Of a DNA stretch of 64,000 bases, positions 38,865-50,500 are shown one piece after another. The notes under the pieces were generated by a model. The model had not been told where the DNA came from and made no database searches. It was given only the letters and a program-made list of their open reading frames with translations. Every line of letters begins with the position of its first letter. The stretch's first letter is position 1. The translations under genes and the position numbers were made by a program. Source of the DNA: Riptortus pedestris (Eukaryota; Arthropoda; Insecta; Hemiptera; Alydidae); contig CM032229.1 of the NCBI GenBank assembly GCA_019009955.1, positions 144,442,501-144,506,500 on the forward strand, given 5' to 3'.

Positions 38865-40119
38865 AAAACAAAATAATGGAGCCAACCTTATTTCATACTT
38901 ACATTAAGGATCATATGTTCTGGACGGAATCAATAAAATAACCTAACCTGTAAACACAATATTTTAGGTGTTAGTAATAATGAGTGTGAGTTAGTATTCA
39001 GTTAGAAATTAGTATTAAGTCGTCCATAGTTAATGGGGCTGTTAATTATGCATAATCTAGGATTTCCTAGTTTTAAATGTATTATCGTCTAATATATTTA
39101 CTTCTGAAATACGTACTTCAACCGTTAACGAGATATAAAATACGAGAATGCTTCATGAACGTAATGTCTTTTTGATCTTCTCTTGAAGAACGACTCAACG
39201 GCATTAAAATGTTGGCAAAGCGCCCCCTTAGTTCTAATTCTGACGTGTGAAGAATACCTGTCGAGAATGACTCTGCGAATAATAATAAACCCCTTTGCAA
39301 ATATAAAGTGCATTCCATTTTGTTAAATAACAAATAACTCAAAAGGAGTAAATAAATGGTAGAAATTAAAAAAATAGTTAACGGAAGAATGCAATTGGTC
39401 AATATCTCACGGCCTTTTCATGCGTTTTAGACAATTCAAACAAAGTTAAAAATATGATAATTCATTTTTACTTTTCCATAACAAATATCAGCTAGGTATT
39501 ACAATTATATTTGCATAGCTTGCTCGGAGAGTGGGATTTTTCAATTAAAGGAATGAAAAGAGATCGATAAATTTTATTTCACTAAATTCACTCAAATGTT
39601 CCTCACATATATGCCATCCTGAGGTTTTGTTTGCTACGAAAACCAACCGTGACTTAAACTCAATATTTACCCGGCTAAAATAAGTACGAGGAAAAATGGA
39701 AACCCATGCACAAACCTATAGAAAGTTTTCATTAAAACAGACATCATCTGTTCTGAAAATAAAAATAACGGACAACTGCTCTTCTTGATGACTGATGATG
39801 TCACGTAGCTAATACGAATGTCGGCTCTTCTAATATACACTTTTGATGTATTGTGATATAGTTTCTTCCACATTTTCATAAAAATAATTAAAAATAACAT
39901 TTCCATTTTTTGTTTAAAAGTAAAACCTTCTGCTTAATATCTAAGAGATTAAATGATTATCTCACTCATTTTCAATTTATTATAAACAAGTATGCGGAAT
40001 AAATATATATTATGAGATAACAGTATCCACAGATAACTTGCGATTTTAAAAATAAAAAGGAATAATATATGTGACAATAAAAAGAAGATATTAGTCAAGA
40101 AAAGCTACCTTACAGGGAT

Positions 40120-40121
<2 letters not shown>

Positions 40122-40174
<53 letters not shown>

Positions 40175-40203
40175 TGTGTGTGTGTGTGTGTGTCTGTGTG
40201 TGT
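40122..40203. repeat. (TG)n microsatellite
   Basis: About 40 TG repeats with single interruptions near 40168, 40194 and 40204. The Cys-Val and His-Thr open frames across it are artefacts. Confidence 0.9.
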
Positions 40204-40820
40204 CTGTGGGTGTGTCTGAGTTGGGAGGGGGAGCAGAGGAATTCTGAAGTCGTTAGCGTTATAACTTTTAAACGAGATGTTCTTCATACACGAAACTCAG
40301 ATAATAAGCTCATTTCAGCATTTTCAACATTTAAAAAATTTATAAAGTCGGAGAGGCAATAAACCCGAAATTCCGAGTTTCTGCGCTTCTTTTAGACATT
40401 TAGAAAATATACTTATGTCATGTTCTTTAACATTCAGTAACAGCTGTTCTAAACACAGGGACCAAGAAACTGTCATTTTTTTCGTCCTAAGCCCCGCTCC
40501 CCCTTAGAAAATATTGATCAAACTGGAAAGTGCACAACAATCTGAAATTTGAACATTTGAACACTGGCCGTTTTCAAGTTAAGCGAGATACGTACACACG
40601 GCCCGCCGAAACCTGAAGGGTTAAAAACCTGAAATGTGAAAGCCGAAAATGTCTTCGTTTTTCACAGTATAAGTACCATAAGCAGTTCTTCCCCTAGTAA
40701 GCATCACACATCAAATACAGAACGTACAACATACAAATGATGACTCTGGATTTAAAATATTTGATACAAACCCTAGATCATTTAAAAATGCTCACAAAGT
40801 ATAACCTTTATTAATTTATG

Positions 40821-41020
40821 GGTTTAGGCTACCCCCGTGGGCTAAAGCGTCCTTCTTAATGAGCTTGGTAAACCAAGAGCTGTGGGTTCGATACACCCCA
40901 GAATTTATTTAGTGACCAACTCATTAAATAAATTCCTCAGTCTCTGGCTGGAAAAGATTAGTAACGTGCAGATAATTCGTCCCAATTAGCCATAGTTACA
41001 TAAAGTGGACGAAAATTAAT
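40821..41020 (+). mobile_element. tRNA-derived SINE, copy 3 (diverged)
   Basis: The head is altered (GGTTTAGGCTACCCCCGTGG) and the B box reads GGGTTCGATACACCCC. The body still has TTTATTTAGTGACC, CATTAAATAAATTCC and the CTGGCTGGAAAAG block. The altered head may mark an older subfamily. Confidence 0.75.
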
Positions 41021-41417
41021 AACATTTAACATATTTTGATTTTATTTATTAATGTATTTAGTTTAGTACTTATGATTCGTGTGAAGAATTACAATATATC
41101 GGCAGTGTTGATCAGCAACCTTATGTCAAAAAAATTACTTTTGCAGGAGACTTAAAAGACTTATTAAATCATTCAGTAAATGAAAATATTGATATATTAC
41201 TTTGAAATATTTCAAAGTACAGTTGATTAATATAAAATAATTTTGAATAAAGCCATGAAACAAAGCATCAATACCAGTACAAAAAATATAAATATGCAAA
41301 AATCAGTATTTGTCATTTTTTGACATACGAGGTTGGTGATCAACACTTTCTATATGTATTCAATAGAAATAATGTTCAGTAGAATACTTTATAATGTTTT
41401 ATTTCGAAAATATAAAT

Positions 41418-41600
41418 TATTATTGTTATTTATTAATGATCACGGTGGGAGCATATTGGGACGGGTTAACTATAGGGACCACCCTTTTCTAGCCAGGGAA
41501 CTAAGGATTATTTTTAATGAGTTCGCCATTAAATAAATTCCTATTGCCTAAGGTGAGATTACGACCAACGCTACAACTCAAGAGGCTAACATGAGCCCCC
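41418..41600 (-). mobile_element. tRNA-derived SINE, copy 4 (B box deleted)
   Basis: On the minus strand it starts GGGGCTCATGTTAGCC and ends in an ATTAATAAATAACAATAATAA tail. The stretch that carries the B box in other copies is missing, so the head passes from AATCTCACC straight to TTAGGCAATAGG. The internal promoter is therefore broken. Confidence 0.8.
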
Positions 41601-41734
41601 AAACTCACTGGCAAATCTAAATACTTTTAGCTAGACCAAATACGCAATTATGGAAAAGATACATATCTTTTAATAATTTTAAACCAAGATTAAAGCGTAG
41701 GTTTTATTTTTTGTTGAAAAACGTATATTTGTTT

Positions 41735-41855
41735 CCTTCCTATAGTAACCCTATAGGAAGGCCGTTTATTTGTTTCTGCATGTCCCATGCAAGTTAGCAT
41801 ATCACATGCATTTGTAGTGTATTAATTAATTTATATATGAATTATTTCAAAAGTA

Positions 41856-41893
<38 letters not shown>

Positions 41894-42000
41894 TAACAAT
41901 AACAACGTTAAATAAAAATTAAAACATATAAAAAGAACAAAAGAAAAGAAATATTGAATATCCATATATATTTTAAGTATAGTAGTTGTATCAGCTATAA
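41735..42000 (-). mobile_element. 3' end of the non-LTR family seen at 1771-2588
   Basis: It holds a perfect 11-bp stem-loop (41735-41761, arms CCTTCCTATAG / CTATAGGAAGG), then a GTTTATT...GTCCCATGCAAG...CATGCATTTG stretch resembling the 3' UTR of the first copy, and an AAAGAACAAAAGAAAAG-type segment. (TA)n expansions sit within and beyond it (41857-41889, 42002-42028). No coding part remains. Confidence 0.6.
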
Positions 42001-42608
42001 TAATATATATATATATATATATATATATGAGTTTTCAGTGTTATTTTTATATTATGAGCTAGGCGATAAAGGATTCGTCATGTGGAATGACAACTAGCGG
42101 AAATGAAGATGTAAGCCTAGTGTCAAGCGCCTGATATCCGGGAGACACGCTAAACCAGCATTACAGGAAACTCATCCTGGTCCATATTCCAGGCCGTACC
42201 AGGCGTTTAACTTACTCCGCCCATCTTAACTTCTTAAAACTTTTTTATTAAAATATACTTCAGTAAAGGGAAATATGCTATTTGAGAGGATGCACTCATG
42301 AGGCGATCTCCGTATTCAAATGCCAATCGAATCAACCTAGTAGAGGACGGAAATGATGTCTTTTCAAAAATATATATGTGCTTGCACACAACACATATCC
42401 CATTTCCTACAGAAGACATTCTTAAATTCTTTGAAAGTGTAGCGGTACTAGGTTAAAATCAACAATTAAAATTCAGGCATTTTTTTTATGTATACACACC
42501 TATTAATAATTTTATATATATATATAAATATATATTATTATTATTATTTTCTTACATTATATATATATACTTACATGACATTGTCAATTTTCCTTACATA
42601 TTAATATA

Positions 42609-42912
42609 AACATAAATACAATTCTAATTCTAATAAAAATAAATCAATGTTGGTTCTATTACAATAGGTCAATAAAAAGTGTTGACTAGCCAAAGTCCAT
42701 GGCGTTTATTATGGGAAGGTTATTATCACACTATTATAACAATTTTTTTTAGCAGAACAATTCATAGTTCAATTGCTAAAATAAAATATTTATAATAAAT
42801 AGCAATAATCCTGATAGTAGCCTTCCCATAATAAACCTTATACATATTGTCTAGACAACACTTTTTAATAGTTAATTTATTGTAATAGAATTAAAATTGT
42901 ATTTGTGTATAT
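42609..42912. repeat. Imperfect inverted repeat, fold-back or MITE-like
   Basis: The left side (about 42609-42720: AATACAATTCTAATTCTA, AAAAAGTGTTGACTAG, TTTATTATGGGAAGG) is inverted on the right (about 42820-42912: CCTTCCCATAATAAA, CTAGACAACACTTTTTA, TAGAATTAAAATTGTATT). The arms are clearly diverged. A SINE begins 12 bp beyond the right edge. Confidence 0.75.
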
Positions 42913-42923
42913 ATAAATGTACA

Positions 42924-43149
42924 GGGGCTCATGTTAGCCATGTGAGTTAAAGCGTTGACTTTAATCTCACATGGTAAACCTAGAGTGGCGATTCCCGCCT
43001 GGGCAATAGGAATTTATTTAGTGACGGAATTCATTAAATAAAATCCGTAGTCCCACCCTGGATAGAACAGGGTGGTAACCTGTAGATAACCCGACCCAAT
43101 TACCCTTAATTCCAAAAAGTGGACTTTAATAAATAATAATAAAAAAAAA
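42924..43149 (+). mobile_element. tRNA-derived SINE, copy 5
   Basis: Very close to copy 2 in head and body. The B box has lost about six bases (GTGGCGATTCCCGCC in place of GTGGCGAGTTCGATTCTTGCC). It ends in AATAAATAATAATAAAAAAAA. Confidence 0.85.
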
Positions 43150-43969
43150 TATTAATGTTCAAGAAAAAATTGGCAATGCCATTGAAGCATATATATTATG
43201 TAAGAAAATATTTTTGGTTGGATTGATTGAAATATGTCCATACCTATGCTTTTTTATTAAGCCAACGACCAATAATATGATATCAGTATTCGAGAACAAA
43301 TGGCTAATGATCCTTCTCAACATAAATATCCTTTTTAATCAAATCGTGTCAATGTTTTTGTAAAATATCTGTTGCTCGTTTGATGCGTCATTTTCGCCAG
43401 TTTTAGAATCTGGAAGGGACTCTACAAATTGAATAACTTGATTACGCTTGGATTTAATTCGATTGATCCTTCACGGAAGGTAAGGATTGGTAATTTGACT
43501 ATTGATGCCAAATCAACGTCTGCTTTGATATTCCTCTGCAATGCCTTAGTAAACTAAATATCTTAACATTATCAATAAATAAAATATTTTCTATCAGTCA
43601 ATATTTAGATTAAAAACTTTATTGTTAATGCAAGATTAATTATATTATAAATAGTTTTTGTTTCCATAAATTTATAATACCGAAAACAAACCTTTTTTTG
43701 TGTTACCCGTAAATAATAAATAAAAGATGACTTGGAATGTAAAAAAAAGACTAGATACATGAAAATCTAAAAATTAAAATTTATTTCATGAAAATTCTAA
43801 ATAAACAAAATTATTTCAGCATAGTTTATATTATATTTTGTTCTCAGTTATTAAAAATCATTCCGTATTACTTAAATTTAAATCATTATAACCGCTATTT
43901 TATTTAATACCTGGTTTTATTTGAGAAATTAAATAGTTTCCGTTTGTTTTATGATGTAAGTTGCTTGTA

Positions 43970-44103
43970 TTAGCAGATTTCCCTTAAGGGGTCAGCTATC
44001 AATACCTCAAGGTCGTACTCATGACGCGAGTTTCGAAAAATTTCTTCAAATGTCCATCGATCCTACCCAGGAGATGGCGAAAATGAGGTCAGTTCAAAAT
44101 CTA

Positions 44104-44170
<67 letters not shown>

Positions 44171-44826
44171 CTGTTGACGCTCTAGCGGTCGTAATTTTTG
44201 TTTGATCGTTACGAAACTCGATATTTAACCGTTTTATGTAAAAAGACAGACCAAGTTCGTTAAAGGCTGAAATCGGACCAGAGGGAGGGGGGTTTAGAGG
44301 GGGGATTTTCGAAAATTCGAAATATCTCCGTTATTATGCATCGGATCGAACATTTGTATAGAAGCAATCTTATTGCAAATTAAATTTACTATAAATATTG
44401 TTTATACACTTATTCTCTATCTTGAATATTAACAGAGATATTTGCATTTTTATGAAGTCTGTGGTCGGGTGTTGTTCGGGTTAGTTCGGCCGTTTTCGGC
44501 TCTGGCGGAAGCTTCTAACCTAACCTGGCCTTTCTAACCTTACCTAACCTTCTTTACTTTGTGAGATTTATGCAAATACGTTCTGTTCATCTCCCCCCTT
44601 CTTTAGTTCTTGGACTACTAAAATTTGAGTTATTAAAATATAAATTATTCTTACAATTCAGAAGCCGTTTCAGTTGGGAGTTTATTAAAATTAACTAAAA
44701 GATTTCTCATTACCGTTTGTATTTACTTATGGTGGTGTTGTGTTACCAGTATGCAGATTTCTCTATTGCTAAACTTCACATAGGAAATCTGCTTAGTTTA
44801 CGTAGCCCCTGCGTGACGGACTTTTT
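43970..44826 (-). mobile_element. Helitron-like element, longest copy
   Basis: Its 3' end (CTAA plus the TTCCCTTAAGGGG hairpin and the TCATGAGTACGACCT block) lies at 43970-44035. Its 5' head (GTCCGTCACGCAGGGGCTACG) lies at about 44800-44824. Inside are a (TA)n tract (44107-44165) at the same internal position as in the 9425 copy, G-rich runs near 44283-44310 and a CCTAACC-rich stretch near 44515-44550. No transposase or Rep/helicase coding is visible. Confidence 0.65.
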
Positions 44827-45336
44827 TTTTACAAATGGTTATGCTTACATTGGCGAGTGTGGCAGAACTCACTTGGCATAGCACATTTGCAATGTTGACT
44901 TCGGTTAGTATTGTGGTTCGTCCTATGTTCGTCCAATATTTACATGGAAAAGTATTTTGGAATCTAGTTGATTCTTCTGGCAGTCTTGTTCTTTTGAGTA
45001 TATTCTTCGGCTGTGAATAATTTTGAGAACGTGCTTTAATCTATCATAGAGTCATGCTGTTAATTCTTTGATAGACTCGAAACACTTTAAACACTTCTCA
45101 AACTGAATCAAAACTGATCAATTGATTTATCAGATGACAATTGTTTTTCCCTATCGGGAAAATGATTTTTTTTTTCAACGTTAGGAATGTGTTTGTTTAA
45201 GAGAGTAAATTAAACTACTAAGTTCTAAATAATGAAACTACTGTGAGTATTGGGTACTATATTATCTCAAATGAGGAATTGTTAAACCGAAATAACTAAA
45301 CCAAATGCAAGCAAGAGAACACTATTTTTTTGTTCA

Positions 45337-46024
45337 TATATATGAGCCAAATACGCGAGGGTTGTCGTATTGTTTTAGGAGATTTTCCCAAGCAAGGATA
45401 TATGATCGGTCGTCTACCTGGATCCTTGATACTAAAGGAGCTGCCTCACCCTTCAATGCACTGAAGAGGTAATGGAGCTTCTCTACATTTGTGATGGATT
45501 GTTCGTCATGAACCAAGGACTTGAAGGTGTCTTTGAAGTGGTTCCATTTTGTCAAGTCACCTTGGAATTTAGGGATTTCAATAACAGGAAGATGCGTCCT
45601 GGGGGTTGAAACCTGCGTTATATTTAGAGTGTTCTCGATTCGTGGAATCGAGTCCGATTTGATGCATGTGTTGGGCTGCATCAATGTAGTCTTGTTTGAA
45701 GCTCTCTTGGATGCAAGTGTGTGTGGTTTCGGCTTCTATTATGACGCGTCTGGTGGCGTCGTATAGTGTCGACCATTCGTCAGAGAAGTTGATTTCTCTA
45801 CCCTCTAACAGTAACAATTCATCTCTTTCATTCCTTACTTCTCGGAACTCCGTCCATTCGGTTTGGGCAGTTTTGAAAACCGATTTGAAGTGTCGAGTCG
45901 CATTGTCATCTTCAAGGCTAAATTTGGAGGCTTCAGTGATGCTGTTGATGTCACCATTCAGCCTTTTTAATCGCCGTTCTAGGCGAGCGATGGAACGAGC
46001 ATAGTCTGGAATTTACTCGGGCAT
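45337..46024 (-). pseudogene. BEL/Pao retrotransposon gag remnant
   Basis: An N-terminal part (about 46012 to 45600) reads SIARLERRLKRLNGD, then FKTAQTEWTEFREVRNERD and GREINFSDEWSTL, a helical region typical of BEL/Pao gag. A second frame (45684-45337) carries the family's signature: LPVIEIPKFQGDLTKWNHFK, then VEKLHYLFSALKGEAAPLV. This is the DUF1759-type gag domain of Pao elements. The two parts are in different frames, with the shift between about 45600 and 45700. A TAA follows the candidate start ATG at 46024 after three codons. Protease, reverse transcriptase and integrase are absent. It is antisense to GluCl, inside the 27-kb intron. Confidence 0.8.
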
Positions 46025-46240
46025 TTTGATCAAAGAAAGATGTTTTGTTTATAAACAATAATGAGTTTCAAGCCAGTCGAGCGACAGCTGGAAACAAGGG
46101 AATACAAGAAAGGAGAAGAACAAGAAGAAGTCATATCTCGAAGAAGAAAATATAAACAATATAAACAAGGGGAGCCCCATAATTAATATAATGATAATAT
46201 AACTAAGCGAAGAAAGGAAGTAGAGTATACAAAGAGGACA

Positions 46241-46511
46241 TGTCGTCACAGCAGTGAGCTAGTCTAGGCAGGTAGTCTATGTAAGGCTGGGAGAGTGAGC
46301 TCTATGTAGCACGGAGAGAGCTGTAACCATGTTGAAACCTTTTTTAGATAAGGGAGTTCACCTGTTTAGAAGAATGAGATTGTGGTTTGAATTAGTGATC
46401 TCTTGGATTAACTGTTAGATGTACTTTGAATGATGTATTTGATAATGTTACTGTGTTTAATAAATGTAACTTTGTTTGAATAGATTGTGTACAAATTCCT
46501 TTCTGGTCACA
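46241..46511. mobile_element. Candidate LTR, orientation unresolved
   Basis: A 271-bp segment begins TGTCGTCACAGC and ends TTTCTGGTCACA, so TG...CA. Read on the + strand it has AATAAA at 46459 and a purine-rich AAAGAGGACA just before it, as in a 3' LTR. The gag remnant beside it would require the minus orientation, where no clear primer-binding site follows. No target-site duplication was found. Confidence 0.3.
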
Positions 46512-46640
46512 GGTAAACTAAGCTAAAATATCAGTTTCATTTACTGAAAATGATTAAACAACATGTAAACTTCATTGATAAAATAAAGTAAAGTAGTGAA
46601 ATGAAACATTTTGAGGTTACATAGAATCCATGCCAAGTTT

Positions 46641-47046
46641 TTCTAATGTATTAATATATACATTATTATTTAACTTAGTTACTTTACTCATAGTTTTTAT
46701 TTACTCAATGTACTATGATTTACCAGTGTGTTTTATGCATTTATTTGTCTTTATTCATTTTCAAAATCAATTTACATTATTATTAACATTGTCGATACTC
46801 ATTTAAGGATTATTCAATTTTAATTTAAATCTTATCTGACTTTAGCATTTAAATTGCATTTAGTAACTGTAATGTGAATAGAACAGTTATTCACAAGTGA
46901 ATATTTATTTTATCTTCATAAAGCACATATATCTAACCAATGTTCTAATGTATTAATATATACATTATTATTTAACTTAGTTACTTTACTCATAGTTTTT
47001 ATTTAATCAATTTACTATGATCTACCAGTGTGTTTTATGCATTTAC
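46641..47046. repeat. Direct repeat of about 104 bp, 302 bp apart
   Basis: 46641-46744 recurs at 46943-47046 with a handful of substitutions. Both copies contain TTAATATATACATTATTATT and ACCAGTGTGTTTTATGCATT. It lies directly before the 54-bp array. Confidence 0.9.
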
Positions 47047-47053
47047 TTCAAAG

Positions 47054-47311
47054 TTATTACTTTTGGGCCAAGCCGGAACACTAGGTTAAATTAGGGTTAC
47101 TTCAGTGTTACTACTTTTGGGTCAAGCTGGAACATTGGGCTAAATTAAGGTTACTTCAGTGTTATTAGTTTTTTTAAGCTGGAACATTGGGTTAAATAAG
47201 GTTACTCCAGTGTTATTACTTGTGGCCCAAGCTGAAACACAGGGCCATATTAAAGTTACTTCAGTGTTATTACATTTGGGTCAAGCTGGAACACTGGGCT
47301 ACATTAAGGTT
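47054..47311. repeat. Five-unit tandem repeat, 54-bp period
   Basis: Units start at 47054, 47108, 47162 (51 bp), 47213 and 47267. Each contains a CAAGCTGGAACAYTGGG core and GGTTACTTCAGTG. The array ends 78 bp before the exon at 47390. Confidence 0.9.
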
Positions 47312-47389
47312 CCTTGGGGTTTATCATTTGGCAGCAGAATTCGTTTAAGTCTAATCTGATTATTCATTTTATTCTATTTTACATTCTAG

Positions 47390-47511
47390 GAGCTTAGGAG
47401 GTGGACAGCAGAAAATGAACTATCGAGAAAAGGAGAAGCAGGTCCTGGATCAAATCCTGGGTCCTGCTAGCTATGACGCTAGGATACGTCCTTCTGGAAT
47501 AAACGGGACAG
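47390..47511 (+). CDS. GluClalpha: GluCl alpha exon: start of the extracellular ligand-binding domain
   Basis: The acceptor TTTTACATTCTAG precedes it and the donor GTACGT follows. Its first base completes the split Trp codon from the signal-peptide exon; then come 40 codons and one leftover G. After a Gly/Gln linker (SLGGGQQKM) it reads NYREKEKQVLDQILGPASYD, then ARIRPSGINGT. This is the highly conserved N-terminal segment of insect GluCl alpha, where 'FREKEKxVLDQILGxGxYDARIRPSGINGTDGP' is usual. Here Tyr replaces the usual Phe before REKEK, and PAS stands where most relatives have a Gly-containing PGx or AGx. The leftover G joins AT of the next exon to give Asp, the D of the conserved DGPA. 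This exon identifies the gene with little doubt. Confidence 0.95.
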
Positions 47512-50500
47512 GTACGTAACTATTTGACCTATAGCTACGCACCATTTGGGGACAAACTAAACCTTAACTCTCTCTGTCAAGTATACACTTATAAGTCCAC
47601 CAATTATCTAGTGAATATAAAAAAAAAATATTCATAATAATTAAACAGCGAGAAGGTTAATAAAAGGAGACCACCTATTTCCTATGCCATTTGTTTTATT
47701 TACTGAGTGCTACATGGATCCCACTCGCACTTCATGTTTCACACTGGCACAACGTCAGTGGAAAGTACAACAGCTATTTTCATTAACAAGCTCATGAAGG
47801 CTAAGGACGTATGGCTCTCTAACGATAAGAATGGCTTGAGTAAAGATTCTCTCTACTCGTTAGAATGCACTATATTGTTGGATAGTCTTATGCAGAAGGC
47901 TATGGGAAATCACTAAAAGTCATTGTGACCCTATTTTATGGGAATCAGGTCTTGCTGGACAAACTCGCTAAAAGTAGGCAGTTGATACAAAAAATGTTTC
48001 ACGACTACTTGGTTCCTCATCAAGCTTCAATTAAGTTACAATCTATTTACAAAATAATATATCCACCAATCAGGTAAAAACAAAAAAATATTCATAATTA
48101 TTGCGGGGTAATTTCTCCTTGAGAGGCAAGTTGGAATTTATTTAAAATTAGATGCCAGACATTTTACAAAGGGTTGGAAAGTTAGAAAAACCTTTGTCGA
48201 ATATATTCAAATAAAATAATAAGGACACATTTTATAATAAAATAATAAGGACATATGTTATATTAAAGAAATAACAAAAAAGGACAAATATTGAAAATTT
48301 TCATCACTAAATATTAATATCATACGTTTAACTATCAGAGAAAATTCCCATGCAAGCGGTTTTTAAAATTCAGCTAATTTGTTCGTATACTTCACCACAG
48401 AAATAAATTGGTTATTTTTTTTCGTTTAGAAATTTCAAATCCCATAAAAAGATACTAAACACACCTCATTTCTCATTTTGTATATCATTTTTAATATTGA
48501 TTTTTAGAAGCAAATGTAATAGATAATATTATTCATAATAAAGATTTTTTAAATTTTAAGTAAGCCACTAAAGAGTGCAGTAATTCTTCCCTTAATTAAT
48601 AATAATAATTTAAATAAAATATGTCCAATTGTTTCCTTGCTTTCTATGTATTTTTAATTAATTAATTGAAAACAAAATTTTCTTTTTAATTTCAAACAAA
48701 TCTGTTTTAAAAGTAAAGTTTCGTTATATAAATATTAATACGCTAATATAAATGTTTGTATTTCAATGGTATAGAAGTTTATTCTATCTTTTAAATTGTG
48801 TAAAAATGTTGTTTCAAGGTGGGTTAAGATTTTATTGTTTTTACCAAAATGACAGGTGGAAAGACTTCTTTTGATATATGGAAGATATTCATTTTGCCCT
48901 GAATCATTTAATAAGACTTAATTAGCACAATGCATTCAATAATAATGACAGAGAGAGTTCTTATTCACAATAATTTAATGTATATTTTTTTCATGAAATT
49001 ATTATAATAAAATGATTATACATTTTTGTTTATAAATCCCTCAATGGTGCTTTAGTTTGTACATTATAAAGACATCGCCATGAACATACAGATAATTAAT
49101 CATGTGAATAAATTACAACATGACAACCTGGCGTATTATTAGACTTAAGATAATAACATGTTCATTCATAATTAGGTTTCATGTACCGGTGTAACTCTAC
49201 GGCTTGTCTGATGGGAGGTAAAATGTTTTATAAAAAGATAATTTTTCATCACATCTGCTGTGCACAATGTTTAAACATCGTGATAAATTATATCTCCGAG
49301 CAAGCTACGACAAATGAAAAAGAAAAATCTCTAGTTTTAATTAAAGTTGAAAACATGAAAAAACAATGAAACATGTAGAGCTGTTTATTTTTACCAGACC
49401 ATTCCGTATATTAATTCTTATTAATGTGACACCTTATGGTAGCTATCATTTATTTCATTATTTCAGATTCTTGTATATTTTTTCTTTCTTTAGCTTACCT
49501 CTTCGTAGCTATGTACATATGCTTTGACCGAATTACAAACGAAGCTGTCGAATAATTCAAAACATTTTTTTACGGGGAATTTATGAGCTTCACTACATTG
49601 ATTTATTTATATACACATAAAAATGGATACAACATAAATGGTTATTTAAATTAAAATTTCCTACCCACCGCCTATCTCACATTTTCTATTTTCTTAAAGT
49701 TACATCAAAACATCTTATGAAAATAAATCAAAATATCTTATGAACCGCTTTTAAAAATTAAAATAAAGGCCTTAGTTCAGAATTTTATATTGTATAATTA
49801 TGATCAATTATTATTAACGTATATAATTATTAGCTAAAACAGCAAACAATACAAAATCCTTTCCAGACTGAAGTTCTTTAAATGGAATTTTTTAAGATAT
49901 CTAAAATTATCAGAAGCTACTTTTGAGAAAATTGAATGAAAACATATTTGCATTTATGTACATTTCCTAAAGTAATAAGTATTATTATAAGAAGATTTTT
50001 CACGCCAACAATAAACATTTATAGTAGTGGAATGACGTTTTATCGGTTAATAATAAAAAATAAAATATTTCACGAAAACAAAACACACAGAAAAACTAAA
50101 TAAAATTTTGTAGTAAAGTTCTGAAATGCTAAAAGTTATTCTTTATTAATCTTTTATATAAACATTATTGAAGATTTATCAGGAATAATTAAGAATTAAA
50201 TGTTAGTTTAAAAAGTAGTTTGCGTTTTAAATTAAAGATTATTTTATTGTTGATATTCATATATTTAATAGATAATAGTAACTTGCCCATTAGTTTCTTT
50301 TTTCTGTGAGGGGCACAATTTTATGTATGTTGTAAGAACTAATTGTAAGTAACCGGTGGCATTATTGGTAATCACGAAGTAGTTTAACTACGAAAAACAA
50401 TGTTTATATTGTATTAGTAGCTCTATTAAATAAAAGACGGAATTGTTGAAGGCATTTTTAAATAAATTAATTTAAAATTTTTTTCGGTATTTCTAATTTT

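Larger units (their letters stand above)
20286..47389 (+). other. GluCl intron of 27.1 kb
   Basis: It runs from GTAAGTC at 20286 to TACATTCTAG at 47389. It holds no host exon that I can see. Named repeats and transposons inside it are listed separately. Stretches without recognisable content are 20300-21090, 22370-23150, 24010-26650, 29590-33770, 34300-34850, 35260-36380, 36990-37780, 39000-40100, 40210-40820, 41030-41415, 43150-43960 and 44830-45330. These are AT-rich and hold only short open frames. 42030-42230 is GC-richer than its surroundings but I do not recognise it. Confidence 0.75.

Noticed and set aside
40105..40362. Open frames with Cys-Val or His-Thr runs
   Set aside because: Translation of a (TG)n microsatellite on both strands.
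45521..46004. Plus-strand open frames opposite the gag remnant
   Set aside because: The minus strand carries the recognisable BEL/Pao gag signature; the plus-strand frames are shadows.
47707..47916. 69-codon open frame shortly after the GluCl exon as an extension or alternative exon
   Set aside because: It does not resemble any part of the channel, and the donor GTACGT at 47512 with phase match to 58181 explains the gene structure without it.
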